Source of the DNA: JAADEM01 sp965371855
GTDB lineage: Bacteria; Bacteroidota; Bacteroidia; Bacteroidales; Marinilabiliaceae
Assembly: GCA_965371855.1 (NCBI GenBank)
Contig: CBDUZZ010000092.1
Location: 1 to 15,006, forward strand
Length of the DNA stretch: 15,006 bases
Reading direction: 5' to 3'
Shown here: positions 1-7,615 of the stretch, in pieces
Numbering within the stretch: the stretch's first letter is position 1
Layout: every line of letters begins with the position of its first letter
Made by a program: the position numbers and the translations under genes
The notes under the pieces: generated by a model
What the model was told of the DNA's origin: nothing
The model's input: the letters and a program-made list of their open reading frames with translations, nothing else
Databases searched by the model: none

Positions 1-1
1 A

Positions 2-434
2 CTTATAATGGAAAAAAGAGAAATAGTTCGCCTAATACTAAATCTTTACACTAGTATTGGAGCGAGCCAATGAGAAAGCTGATTTTCAAAAGGTGCAGTT
101 TGTTTTTTCCGGGCACCACCATCAGGACTATTATAATAATATAAATGGCATTCACTATATTCAAATAAATAGTATGTCTTATCAATGGTTAGGCAAAAAT
201 TTCCAACATATACGTTATAGTGAAGAAGTGGATAAAAGTAATCCATGGATAAAATATACAGTGCCATATAAAGACCCTATTTGGGCTTATGTTGAAATTA
301 ATTCAGATACATTACGATTATATGGTAAGAAAACCGAGTTCGTAGGTCCTTCTCCTGAGGAATTAGGTGTAGATAAGACTATATTTGGATACCCTATTGT
401 GCCATATATTTCTGATAAAAAAATTAAATTATAG
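2..434 (+). pseudogene. Calcineurin-like metallophosphoesterase, 3' part, frameshifted
   Basis: This is the C-terminal end of a calcineurin-like phosphoesterase; the rest lies outside the window. The readable frame from about position 42 contains FVFSGHHHQDYYNNINGIHY, the family's C-terminal metal-binding GHxH block, followed by the usual IQINSMSYQW segment. In-frame stop TAA at 39-41 shows this frame does not continue upstream. A different frame (2-73) reads LIMEKREIVRLIL, which is the helix that normally precedes LERANEKADFQ in such proteins. The two frames are separated by 13 bases (41-53) flanked by ACTA copies at 37-40 and 50-53; removing them restores one continuous helix. I infer a small insertion or duplication that broke the gene. 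A TTG at 57 could in principle start a 125-residue fragment, but it would lack most metal ligands. The family includes phosphodiesterases and phosphatases; the substrate cannot be told. Confidence 0.7.
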
Positions 435-804
435 TAGTAACAAACAGCATAGAATCGGTTCATTAAGTTGTGGAGAAATCTTTTTGTAAATTTCAAGTAG
501 AGAAACATAACCCCGCTTTTTCAGTCTATCAACGGTAATGGTAGAACAACTAGACACTAACTGCGGGCACAGCGGCACTACGCCATAACAAAGGCTCATA
601 AATCGACCTTTTTAAGCAACTTGTTTTTTTCTGCATTTTTTACAACCTAAAACTAAATAGTCGCTCTAAATGGCTTATCTTTAGTCTGTAATTTATAATA
701 AAAAATGTTTTTAGACAGACTGCCGTTGGGCAGAAGTGAAGAAAAAAACCGCATTTGTATATTACGGATTATTTTTGCATTTTTGTACGTATAAACAAAA
801 TATC
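435..804. other. Non-coding stretch with imperfect long-range palindrome
   Basis: No credible gene is seen here. Three nested complementary segments could fold the stretch: CACT (555-558) with AGTG (735-738), CTGC (561-564) with GCAG (730-733), and CGGCA (573-577) with TGCCG (721-725). An inner hairpin pairs AGTCTGT (683-689) with ACAGACT (714-720) around an AT-rich loop. The GC-richer block at 561-590 stands out from the AT-rich surroundings. GTTGGGC at 725-731 matches the GTTRRRY box of integron attC sites, but the 5' partner is not a clean RYYYAAC. The toxin-antitoxin promoter should lie at the right-hand end. Confidence 0.4.
754..785 (+). promoter_or_regulatory. Possible Bacteroidota-type promoter for the toxin-antitoxin pair
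   Basis: TTTG at 754-757 is followed after 20 bases by CATTTTTG at 778-785, one base from the Bacteroidota -7 consensus TAnnTTTG. An exact TAnnTTTG (TATTTTTG) lies at 770-777 but has no TTTG at the proper distance. Either would start transcription shortly upstream of the antitoxin ATG at 805. This is a pattern match only. Confidence 0.3.
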
Positions 805-1062
805 ATGGACACAAAATTAACTTTGAAACTGGATAAATTTGTGATTGAACAAGCAAAAGAGTATGCTTCTTTACATAAAAGGAGTTTGTCGAGAATTATA
901 GAATCTTATCTAAGATCATTGATTAATCGTGACAAAAATAACGATGAATCAAATTTAGAAATTTCCCCATTTGTAAAAAGCATGTCAACTGGTGTTAAAA
1001 TCCCTGCAGACCTTGACTATAAGTCTGAGATTTTAAATCACTTAATTGAAAAACATAAATAG
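805..1062 (+). CDS. Antitoxin of a type II toxin-antitoxin pair (DUF6364-like)
   Basis: An 85-residue protein starting MDTKLTLKLDKFVIEQAKEY. The pattern TKLTLKLD, then VIEQAKEYA, then RSLSRIIESYL is a ribbon-helix-helix DNA-binding domain (about residues 1-45) as in DUF6364 antitoxins of Bacteroidota. The C-terminal part (ISPFVKSM...PADLDYKSEILNHL, about 52-80) fits the segment that wraps the toxin. ATG at 805 is preferred over an in-frame GTG at 736, because the extra 23 residues are unlike the family and would overlap the likely promoter. The stop is 2 bp before the toxin start, so the two are co-transcribed. By family analogy it neutralises the PIN toxin and represses its own promoter; neither is shown by the sequence itself. 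Confidence 0.8.
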   Translation: MDTKLTLKLDKFVIEQAKEYASLHKRSLSRIIESYLRSLINRDKNNDESNLEISPFVKSMSTGVKIPADLDYKSEILNHLIEKHK

Positions 1063-1064
1063 AC

Positions 1065-1478
1065 ATGAAATTATTTTGGGACACAAATGTAATGCTTGAT
1101 TTTCTAGGTGAACGTGAACCTTTTTATATTTCTGCTGCAAAGATTGCAACATTAGCAGATAAAAGAGAAATTAAGGTCTTTGTCTCAGCCATATCTTATA
1201 CAACAATAAGTTATTTCCTGACTAAATACGAAGGACTAGAAAAAACAAAAGACAAATTAAGGAAGTTTAAAGTAATATCTGAAATATGTGAATTGGATGA
1301 ATTAATAATTGAAAAAGGTTTAAACTCGGACTTTTCAGACTTTGAAGATTCATTACAGTATTTTAGTGCATTGAGAAGTGAATGCGACATAATAATAACC
1401 AGGAACGGAAAAGACTTTAAGAAATCTGAATTACCCGTAATGACACCTGATGAATTTCTAAATAGCATCAAGGAATAA
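1065..1478 (+). CDS. PIN-domain RNase toxin (VapC-like)
   Basis: A 137-residue PIN-domain protein, the usual toxin length. Acidic residues expected for the metal-dependent nuclease centre are visible: D6 and D12 in FWDTNVMLDFLG, E94/D95 in DFEDSLQYFSA, and D117 after DIIITRNGKDF (108-118). The family cleaves RNA, often tRNA, to stop growth when the antitoxin is lost; the target here is unknown. It sits 2 bp behind the antitoxin, the standard order. The gene looks intact, in contrast to broken genes on both sides (phosphoesterase fragment upstream, alpha/beta hydrolase stump downstream). A long imperfect palindrome begins at 1480, right after its stop, which suggests the pair may have arrived as a mobile cassette. 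Confidence 0.85.
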   Translation: MKLFWDTNVMLDFLGEREPFYISAAKIATLADKREIKVFVSAISYTTISYFLTKYEGLEKTKDKLRKFKVISEICELDELIIEKGLNSDFSDFEDSLQYFSALRSECDIIITRNGKDFKKSELPVMTPDEFLNSIKE

Positions 1479-1479
1479 A

Positions 1480-1579
1480 CACCTAAGCACAATGTGGCAT
1501 AGCCAATGGGGCAGAAAGCTGTGTCATCTGCTTTGGTGGTTTCTACCAGCACCGCCAAATCCACTTACTGTTTGGGTGG
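1480..1579. repeat. Long imperfect palindrome after the toxin, attC-like
   Basis: The ends CACCTAAGCACAATGTGG (1480-1497) and the segment at 1561-1579 form 13 Watson-Crick plus 2 G-T pairs over 18 positions. Further in, GGGGCAGAAAGC near 1517 faces GGTTTCTACC near 1546, so the whole 100 bp can fold into a bulged hairpin. It starts 2 bp after the toxin stop and ends 16 bp before the ATG of the next fragment. That is the architecture of an integron attC site. ACCTAAG and TTTGGGT each match RYYYAAC and GTTRRRY at 6 of 7 positions, both failing at the strand-exchange base. No integrase gene is visible. It may be a degenerate attC, another dispersed palindrome, or a terminator. Confidence 0.5.
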
Positions 1580-1595
1580 AATTACAAAAACAAAT

Positions 1596-1763
1596 ATGAA
1601 GAAATTCTTTAAGTATACATTTGGGATATTATTGCTGTACATTATTATTTGCAGTCTTCTGTATTTCTTCCAAGAAAATTTGATATTCTTTCCACAAAAA
1701 CTTGATAAAACACATCAATTTAATTTTGAAAACTCATTTGAAGAAAAATTTATAGAATATTAA
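1596..1763 (+). pseudogene. Alpha/beta hydrolase, N-terminal stump
   Basis: A 55-residue open frame: one membrane anchor (about residues 5-25, FFKYTFGILLLYIIICSLLY) followed by FFQENLIFFPQKLDKTHQFN and ending FEEKFIEY. The segment LIFFPxKL followed by FNFxxxFEE is the usual start of membrane-anchored alpha/beta hydrolases of the COG1073 (BEM46-like) type in Bacteroidota, which normally run to about 270 residues. The nucleophile elbow and the entire hydrolase fold are missing. The frame runs into a stop at 1761-1763 and then 29 bp later the aldo/keto reductase begins. ATG at 1596 is chosen over an in-frame ATG at 1506 because the longer form would be read through the palindrome. I infer a truncated gene left by a recombination event at about 1755-1792. 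Confidence 0.65.
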
Positions 1764-1792
1764 AAAGATAAAATACCACACAATTAACAACC

Positions 1793-2797
1793 ATGAACTA
1801 CACAGCACTAAAAAACCGTTACGATAACATGAAGTACAACCGGTGCGGATACAGTGGAATTAAACTTCCGGCTATTTCACTCGGTTTATGGCACAACTTC
1901 GGTTCTGTTGATGTTTACAATAACTCACGCGATATACTTTTAACTGCCTTCGACAATGGGATAACACATTTCGATCTGGCAAACAATTACGGCCCCGCAC
2001 CCGGTTCGGCAGAAGAGACACTTGGTAAAGTGATGAAACAACACCTTAAACCATATCGTGATGAACTGATAATTTCATCAAAGGCTGGTTACTATATGTG
2101 GCCTGGTCCTTATGGCGAATGGGGTTCAAAAAAGAGTCTTGTGGCAAGTCTGAACCAGAGCCTTAAGCGTATGAATCTCGATTATGTTGATATTTTTTAC
2201 CATCACCGACCTGATCCTGATACACCTTTAGAAGAAACTATGGCTGCTCTTGACTTAATCGTCAGACAGGGAAAAGCATTATATGTAGGATTATCAAACT
2301 ATACGGCTGAACAGACACAAAAAGCCGTTACCATACTAAACCAGTTAGGAACTCCTTGTCTTATCCACCAACCACGTTACAACATATTTGAACGGTGGGT
2401 TGAAAACGGATTACTTGATGTTCTTGAGAAAAATGGCATAGGGTGTATTCCATTCTCACCACTGGCTCAGGGACTATTAACCAACCGGTACCTGAAAACC
2501 ATCCCGGAAGATTCAAGGATGGCAAAACCTCACGGTTTCCTGAAAAAAGAGGTTTTCACCGAAACAAAAAAAACTGCCATTACCGGATTGAATACCATAG
2601 CAGAAGAAAGAGGACAGTCGTTGGCACAGATGTCGCTTGCATGGCTAATGAAAGACAAAAGAGTAACATCAGTACTAATTGGTGCTTCATCGGTAAAGCA
2701 GCTTAAAGATAACCTGGCAACACTAAATAACTTAAACTTTACGGAAGAGGAACTCCGGATGATTGATAAGCTGGCAGCACCTGTCATAAACGAATAA
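1793..2797 (+). CDS. yghZ: Aldo/keto reductase, L-glyceraldehyde 3-phosphate reductase type
   Basis: A 334-residue aldo/keto reductase closely resembling E. coli YghZ (AKR14), including the N-terminal signature SGIKLPAISLGLWHNFG (21-37). The catalytic tetrad is visible: D61 and Y66 in FDLANNYG, K97 in ISSKAGY, and H138 in YHHRPD. The C-terminal VLIGASSVKQLKDN region binds NADPH in this family. YghZ reduces L-glyceraldehyde 3-phosphate and can detoxify methylglyoxal; in Bacteroidota such enzymes may also act on sugar intermediates. The start at 1793 is supported because the stretch before MKYNRCG aligns in length with the YghZ N-terminus. Cytosolic, no signal peptide. It lies 29 bp behind the hydrolase stump and converges with the acyltransferase gene. 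Family assignment is firm; the exact substrate is inferred. Confidence 0.9.
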   Translation: MNYTALKNRYDNMKYNRCGYSGIKLPAISLGLWHNFGSVDVYNNSRDILLTAFDNGITHFDLANNYGPAPGSAEETLGKVMKQHLKPYRDELIISSKAGYYMWPGPYGEWGSKKSLVASLNQSLKRMNLDYVDIFYHHRPDPDTPLEETMAALDLIVRQGKALYVGLSNYTAEQTQKAVTILNQLGTPCLIHQPRYNIFERWVENGLLDVLEKNGIGCIPFSPLAQGLLTNRYLKTIPEDSRMAKPHGFLKKEVFTETKKTAITGLNTIAEERGQSLAQMSLAWLMKDKRVTSVLIGASSVKQLKDNLATLNNLNFTEEELRMIDKLAAPVINE

Positions 2798-2852
2798 AAC
2801 ATTAATCATGATATACAAGGTACAAATAGTAAAACACAACATCCTAACTCTA

Positions 2853-3965
2853 TCAAATTCTTATAAAAATCTTCCTCTTGTACATCCAATAACAGATAAA
2901 CCAGAGCAGAAACCATACTAATCCATTCATAATAATAACTGATGCCGGCTTGCCTGTCCAGCTAAAAAGAACATTGCTAAAAGGAAGAATTATGTTTCGT
3001 ATAAAACCGCTTCCTCCCACATGTGCAAAAAGGTAGATAAACAACGGATTCATTCCGACAACAGCAAAAAATATCACCCATTTTCGGGATTTCTTTATAT
3101 CGATAAGCCAGTACGAGAAGGCCATAATAAGTATTGCCCAACCTCCACTGACTATTACAAAAGAGCTGGTAGCAATGCGCTTGATTATTGGAGTAACAGA
3201 TTGCATTGAATACCCGATTATAACACCTGCCAGCCCGGCAAGAATAAGTATCTTAAGCTTTTCCTTTGCCGGCTTTTTACTCAACAACAATTTTCCAGCC
3301 AATACTCCCCAAATAGTATGAGCAGCAGTAGGAATAGCATTGAACGATACCCAATGCCCATGCATATCTGCACCACCATACTGAAGATCAAGCCAGGTAC
3401 CAAAATTCTCATTTGGCACAAAAGGATGATTAAACCCTTCAATAGGAAACGACCTGTAAAGAACTTCAACGAAAAGTAATACCCCAAAAGAAAAAACCAA
3501 TTGCACAGAAACTTTCTTTTCCATTATCAGAAAAGCTATCAGATAGGTAACTGACAGCTGAGTGAGTACATCTTGAAAATGGAAAACGATTTTTCCCGGG
3601 CCTATACAATACAGTCCCCAACCCAGTAGTAGTAATAAAAACGAACGTTTAAGAACATGTCGGAGTAACATGTTTTGAGAAGCTCCGGCCACCCTGCGTC
3701 GCGAAAATGAGAAAGGCATGGCAACTCCCACTATAAACATAAAAAACGGTTGCACCAGATCCCAGAAATGTAATCCCTCCCAGCCTACATGATGAAACTG
3801 TTGCGCCAGAAAATGTAACGAATGGCCTTTAGGGAAAAGATAAGTTAAGCCTGTCAGAAAGTGTGTAAACTCACCAACAAGCAGCAACATAGTAAAACCA
3901 CGAAAAAAATCGAGGGATAACAGACGCTCGGTAATGGATGCTTTTGCAGAAGATGGATTATTCAT
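2853..3965 (-). CDS. DUF5009 membrane acyltransferase (HGSNAT/NagX-like)
   Basis: A 370-residue polytopic inner-membrane protein with about ten hydrophobic segments. LLSLDFFRGFTM (15-26) and HHVGWEGLHFWDLVQPFFMF (58-77) are the paired signatures of the COG4299 group related to human heparan-alpha-glucosaminide N-acetyltransferase. FVGMNPLFIYL-like text near residue 300 and a basic C-terminus (YKRKIFIRI) also fit. In the human relative an acetyl group is carried across the membrane to a glucosamine; Bacteroidota homologues commonly sit in glycan-use loci and are thought to acetylate amino sugars. The substrate here is unknown. The gene is convergent with the aldo/keto reductase and divergent from the small secreted protein gene, so it is probably monocistronic. 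It looks intact. Confidence 0.85.
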   Translation of the reverse strand: MNNPSSAKASITERLLSLDFFRGFTMLLLVGEFTHFLTGLTYLFPKGHSLHFLAQQFHHVGWEGLHFWDLVQPFFMFIVGVAMPFSFSRRRVAGASQNMLLRHVLKRSFLLLLLGWGLYCIGPGKIVFHFQDVLTQLSVTYLIAFLIMEKKVSVQLVFSFGVLLFVEVLYRSFPIEGFNHPFVPNENFGTWLDLQYGGADMHGHWVSFNAIPTAAHTIWGVLAGKLLLSKKPAKEKLKILILAGLAGVIIGYSMQSVTPIIKRIATSSFVIVSGGWAILIMAFSYWLIDIKKSRKWVIFFAVVGMNPLFIYLFAHVGGSGFIRNIILPFSNVLFSWTGKPASVIIMNGLVWFLLWFICYWMYKRKIFIRI

Positions 3966-4032
3966 TTAACTGTTTTAGTTAATTTTATCATAAAGATATA
4001 AATAATTCAACATCATGAAACATTCAACAACA

Positions 4033-4063
4033 TTTGACACAACAACAATTTTGTTGTAAATTG
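4033..4063 (+). promoter_or_regulatory. Palindrome and possible promoter upstream of the secreted-protein genes
   Basis: The divergent gap 3966-4120 contains a 7-bp inverted repeat ACAACAA (4042-4048) and TTGTTGT (4051-4057) separated by TT. It lies between TTTG (4033-4036) and TAAATTG (4057-4063), a 20-base spacing that is near the Bacteroidota promoter pattern but lacks one T. It could be an operator overlapping a promoter; the support is only positional. Confidence 0.25.
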
Positions 4064-4120
4064 TATCTTTAATATTTATGCATTATGCAGATTAGAATAA
4101 CTAAACAAAGTCTGTTATTT

Positions 4121-4546
4121 ATGAAATTTAGAAATCTTATAATAACATTTTCTCTTCTATTGCTTGCCGTAAGTATTCAGGCTCAACAAGGACCTATATC
4201 AAATAAAAAAAACATTGCACCGGATAATTGTCTTGTACAAGCAAAAGTGGTAAGAATTGTTCCTTCGAGAAGAAAGGTATCAAAACAGTCTTGCAAAAAG
4301 TCTCCATGTATAGCCTATATAAAGATAATTAAGGTTGAAGAATACGGAAGTTCTTTTCCCGAAAAGTTCAGTAAAAAACAGAAAGTACAAGTCAAATTTG
4401 TATACTCATTGAAGCCTTTAAAAAACGATAGAATTGATCTTCCAGGATTGAAAAAACGGGATGTTATTAAAGCAAAAATATCGGCCCGGCCAAAAATGAA
4501 TTCAAACATAACTGAATATCTGATATTTAATTATCAGCGATTATAA
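4121..4546 (+). CDS. Small secreted protein of unknown function
   Basis: A 141-residue protein that I do not recognise. MKFRNLIITFSLLLLAVSIQ followed by AQQGP is a clear Sec signal peptide cut around residue 21. ATG at 4121 is chosen because the peptide begins there; an ATG at 4085 would add 12 polar residues in front of it. The mature part is basic and lysine-rich, with three cysteines (about 37, 58, 63) and a predicted beta-rich stretch (AYIKIIKVEEYG, VQVKFVYSLKPL). It has no lipobox and no T9SS tail, so it is likely periplasmic. The pattern of a barrel-like fold with VQAKVVRIVP near the start resembles small OB-like domains, but that is a guess. It ends 30 bp before the large T9SS protein and may be co-transcribed with it. 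Confidence 0.7.
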   Translation: MKFRNLIITFSLLLLAVSIQAQQGPISNKKNIAPDNCLVQAKVVRIVPSRRKVSKQSCKKSPCIAYIKIIKVEEYGSSFPEKFSKKQKVQVKFVYSLKPLKNDRIDLPGLKKRDVIKAKISARPKMNSNITEYLIFNYQRL

Positions 4547-4576
4547 TTATTTATTTTTCACTAAGCTCATATTATC

Positions 4577-7237
4577 ATGAAAATGTTTACTAAAACAATT
4601 GCATTTCTGTTTATACTTTCTATTTGGGTATCTTCATCAATAGCACAAACAAAACCGATAGTAAAAGATGACCCGATAAACAGAGTTATTTATGAAACAA
4701 AGAGATTGGTCAATCCTGCAACCGGTAGAATCCCTGATAATATTAGGGGAAAAGAGTTGAAATTTGCAATGCAATTACCTTCAGGTAACCTGAAAGCACT
4801 TAACGCATCAGGATGGATAAATCGTGGACCATTCAATGTTGGAGGCCGAACAAGGGCATTGGCACTTGATATAAAAGATGAGAACATTATTCTTGCCGGA
4901 GGTGTTTCGGGAGGAATGTGGCGTTCAACCAATGGCGGAACTTCATGGACAAAAACCACTTCACCTGATCATCTGCATAGTATTACGGGTATAGCGCAAG
5001 ATCCACGTGACGGACACACAAACACCTGGTACTACATTACAGGGGAATACACCGGTAATTCAGCAAGTGCAACAGGTGCTTATTACCAAGGCGATGGGAT
5101 TTTTAAGTCAACCGATAACGGACAAAGCTGGACGCAACTACCTTCTACCATGAGTAACACACCCCAGAGTTTTGACAGCTTTTTTGATTATTGCTGGAAT
5201 ATACAAGTTTCACCAACAACCGGATATATTTATGCAGCAATTTATGGAGTTATCGTACGCTCAACTGATGGAGGGGAAAACTGGCAAGTGATGTTTAACA
5301 GTTACATTGGTAATGACTATTCCAGTTATACTGACATTGCAGTTAGTTCTTCCGGTGTACTTTATATTACAGCAAGCAGTGAGGGAGATAAAGTGGGTTT
5401 TTACAGATCAAATAATAATGGAATTCTATGGACTGATATTACTCCTGCCGGCTTCCCCTCCGATTATGGAAGAACAGTTCTCGATATTGCCCCGGGCAAT
5501 GAAAATATATTATATTTTTTGACACATGTTTCCGGTGAAGATGCAGCAGGACATAACTTATGGAAATACAATAACGGCACTAATAGTTGGACAGATCTAT
5601 CATCAAATTTACCGGATGAAACCGGCATTCATGGTTCTTTTGATTCACAAGAAGGATATGATTTAATTGTGAAAGTTAAGCCTGATGATGAGAATTTTGT
5701 AATTATCGGAGGAACTGATCTTTGGCGCTCTACCGATGGTTTTGCAACAACTGGTAATTACACAAAAATAGGCGGATATCTGGTTTCAAATATTAGCAAT
5801 GCAGCCTATTCAAATCAACACGCCGACCAACATTCATTAGTGTTTTATTCCGATTTTAACAAAGTAATTTGCGGGCATGACGGCGGATTAAGTTATACTG
5901 ATGACATTACTAAAAGCACTGTGGAATATAATGACGAAACTGTAGTTTGGGCATCTTTAAATACCGGTTACTTAACTACTCAGTGTTATACCGTAGCTAT
6001 TGACATGGAAAATCAAGGCAACAATATGATTCTATCCGGTTTTCAGGATATTGGAACATGGTTAACACAAAACACCAGCGGCACTATTGATTGGGAACGC
6101 AATGGTAGCGGTGATGGATCCTATTGTGCTTTTGGCAACAATGGGAATTCACGTTACACATCTTCACAAAATGGTACTGTTTATCGTGATTGGTATAGCT
6201 CTAATAATTGGACAAGGGTTGATCCTGACGGAGCAGATAATCAGTCATTCATTAACCCGTTTATCTTAAATCCGAATAATAGAGATATGATGTTTTATCT
6301 GGGAGGTGATGTAATATGGCGAAATTCCGATTTAACTGAAATAGCAGCTAACAATAATGATCCAACTTCAACAAACTGGGACAAAATGACAAATACAACA
6401 GTTTCAGGAAGTTCAATTACGGCATTAGATGCTTCTACTACTCCGGCCAATATTCTATATTTTTCTACAAACAGTAGTAAAGTGTATAAAGTAGAAAATG
6501 CCAATACCGGTGATCCTGTAAAAGAGGATATTTCAAATGGCAACTTTCCTGATGCCAACATTGGTTGTATAAAAGTAAATCCTAATGACACATCAGAAAT
6601 ATTGATTTCATTCACGAATTATTCAGTTATTAGTATCTGGCACTCAAAAGATGGTGGTCTGAATTGGCAATCTATTAGTGGTAACCTCGAAGAAAATCCG
6701 GATGGTTCCGGAAATGGATCTTCAGTTCGTTGGGTTGAAATGTTACATAAAAACAGCGATGACAAAATATATTTTGCAGGTACAAGCACCGGTCTGTATT
6801 CTACAACTACATTAGACGGAGACAATACTATTTGGACACAAGAAAGTCCTGATATGATAGGAAATATTGTTGTGGATATGATAAAAGTACGAGAGGATGG
6901 CACAGTAGCTATTGGAACACACGGGAATGGTATTTACAGTGCTCAATTTGATATATCAACTGCTATTCAGGAAAGATCTATTACAGATAATATCAATGCA
7001 AAAATATATCCCAATCCTACAAATGGCATCTTTACAATTGAAATTCAAGACGAAATACCTTCAGACTACTTGATAGTAATATATAACATGAAAGGTCAGC
7101 TGATATATTACAGTAAAAAAAGATCAGCTAAAGGATTACAGCAGACAATTAATTTACAAAAACATGCCAAAGGTATTTATAGCATAGAAGTATTTAAAAA
7201 CGAATATGTTCATACTTATAAGATTCTATTAAAATAA
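4577..7237 (+). CDS. Secreted Asp-box (BNR) beta-propeller protein with T9SS sorting domain
   Basis: An 886-residue exported protein. Residues 1-23 are a signal peptide ending SSIAQ. Asp-box repeats are visible at STNGGTSW (117-124), STDNGQSW (178-185), STDGGENW (229-236), SNNNGILW (278-285) and SKDGGLNW (690-697), indicating one or two VPS10/sialidase-like beta-propellers. QHADQH (414-419) and CGHDGG (432-437) lie between them and may bind metal. The last ~80 residues (IYPNPTNGIFTIEI from 810, ending HTYKILLK) are a type A C-terminal sorting domain, so it should be exported by the type IX system and held at or released from the surface. Asp-box proteins include sialidases, GH74 glucanases and proteins with no enzyme activity; no catalytic set is recognisable, so the activity is open. 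Length is typical of this T9SS group. Confidence 0.88.
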   Translation: MKMFTKTIAFLFILSIWVSSSIAQTKPIVKDDPINRVIYETKRLVNPATGRIPDNIRGKELKFAMQLPSGNLKALNASGWINRGPFNVGGRTRALALDIKDENIILAGGVSGGMWRSTNGGTSWTKTTSPDHLHSITGIAQDPRDGHTNTWYYITGEYTGNSASATGAYYQGDGIFKSTDNGQSWTQLPSTMSNTPQSFDSFFDYCWNIQVSPTTGYIYAAIYGVIVRSTDGGENWQVMFNSYIGNDYSSYTDIAVSSSGVLYITASSEGDKVGFYRSNNNGILWTDITPAGFPSDYGRTVLDIAPGNENILYFLTHVSGEDAAGHNLWKYNNGTNSWTDLSSNLPDETGIHGSFDSQEGYDLIVKVKPDDENFVIIGGTDLWRSTDGFATTGNYTKIGGYLVSNISNAAYSNQHADQHSLVFYSDFNKVICGHDGGLSYTDDITKSTVEYNDETVVWASLNTGYLTTQCYTVAIDMENQGNNMILSGFQDIGTWLTQNTSGTIDWERNGSGDGSYCAFGNNGNSRYTSSQNGTVYRDWYSSNNWTRVDPDGADNQSFINPFILNPNNRDMMFYLGGDVIWRNSDLTEIAANNNDPTSTNWDKMTNTTVSGSSITALDASTTPANILYFSTNSSKVYKVENANTGDPVKEDISNGNFPDANIGCIKVNPNDTSEILISFTNYSVISIWHSKDGGLNWQSISGNLEENPDGSGNGSSVRWVEMLHKNSDDKIYFAGTSTGLYSTTTLDGDNTIWTQESPDMIGNIVVDMIKVREDGTVAIGTHGNGIYSAQFDISTAIQERSITDNINAKIYPNPTNGIFTIEIQDEIPSDYLIVIYNMKGQLIYYSKKRSAKGLQQTINLQKHAKGIYSIEVFKNEYVHTYKILLK

Positions 7238-7615
7238 AGGTAACTAATCAGTGTAGGTGTTAATTATTATTTTCAGGATAACTTTTAACAACGATTAGTT
7301 ACGAAATTAAAACGATTGAAGTTTTTAATGATGTTTATACTGCTCAGGTTCTGACCTATTTAAGATTGAGCAAATACAAACTTGGTTTACTTTAAAATTT
7401 CCAACCCACTATACTTAAAAATAGTATTAAAAGAGTAATAGACTAAAGTCAGCATCTCAAAATAATATTTAGCCGAAATTTTATCAATACCAAAAAATAT
7501 CTTATCTTGGCATTACGACATCCTACAGTATTGCTTTTAAATCCTGGGAAAAACGGGAGGTGATGATTGGGAATTATAAAAGATTCAAGAAATTAACTAA
7601 TAAACATCAAATATC
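7238..7615. other. Intergenic stretch without a convincing gene
   Basis: About 378 bp of AT-rich DNA between the T9SS protein and the SMP-30-like gene. It carries the inverted repeat listed separately at 7240-7303 and, near its right end, a purine-rich GGGAGGTG (7556-7562) followed at once by an ATG at 7563 opening a 23-codon frame that overlaps the start of the next gene. No RNA gene or riboswitch is recognised. Confidence 0.5.
7240..7303. repeat. 10-bp perfect inverted repeat just after the T9SS gene
   Basis: GTAACTAATC (7240-7249) and GATTAGTTAC (7294-7303) are perfect reverse complements, with a second inner pair GTTAA/TTAAC inside the 44-base loop. It begins 2 bp after the stop of the T9SS gene, so it may act as a transcript end or mRNA-stabilising hairpin. 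No T-run follows, so it is not a canonical intrinsic terminator. Confidence 0.45.

Noticed and set aside
736..804. GTG start giving the antitoxin 23 extra residues
   Set aside because: The extension is unlike the family and covers the likely promoter; ATG 805 gives the standard N-terminus.
1211..1564. Minus-strand 117-codon frame over the toxin and palindrome
   Set aside because: It overlaps the clear PIN toxin and its text has no family pattern; a shadow frame.
2798..2852. Terminator between the convergent reductase and acyltransferase genes
   Set aside because: No stem of useful length could be found.
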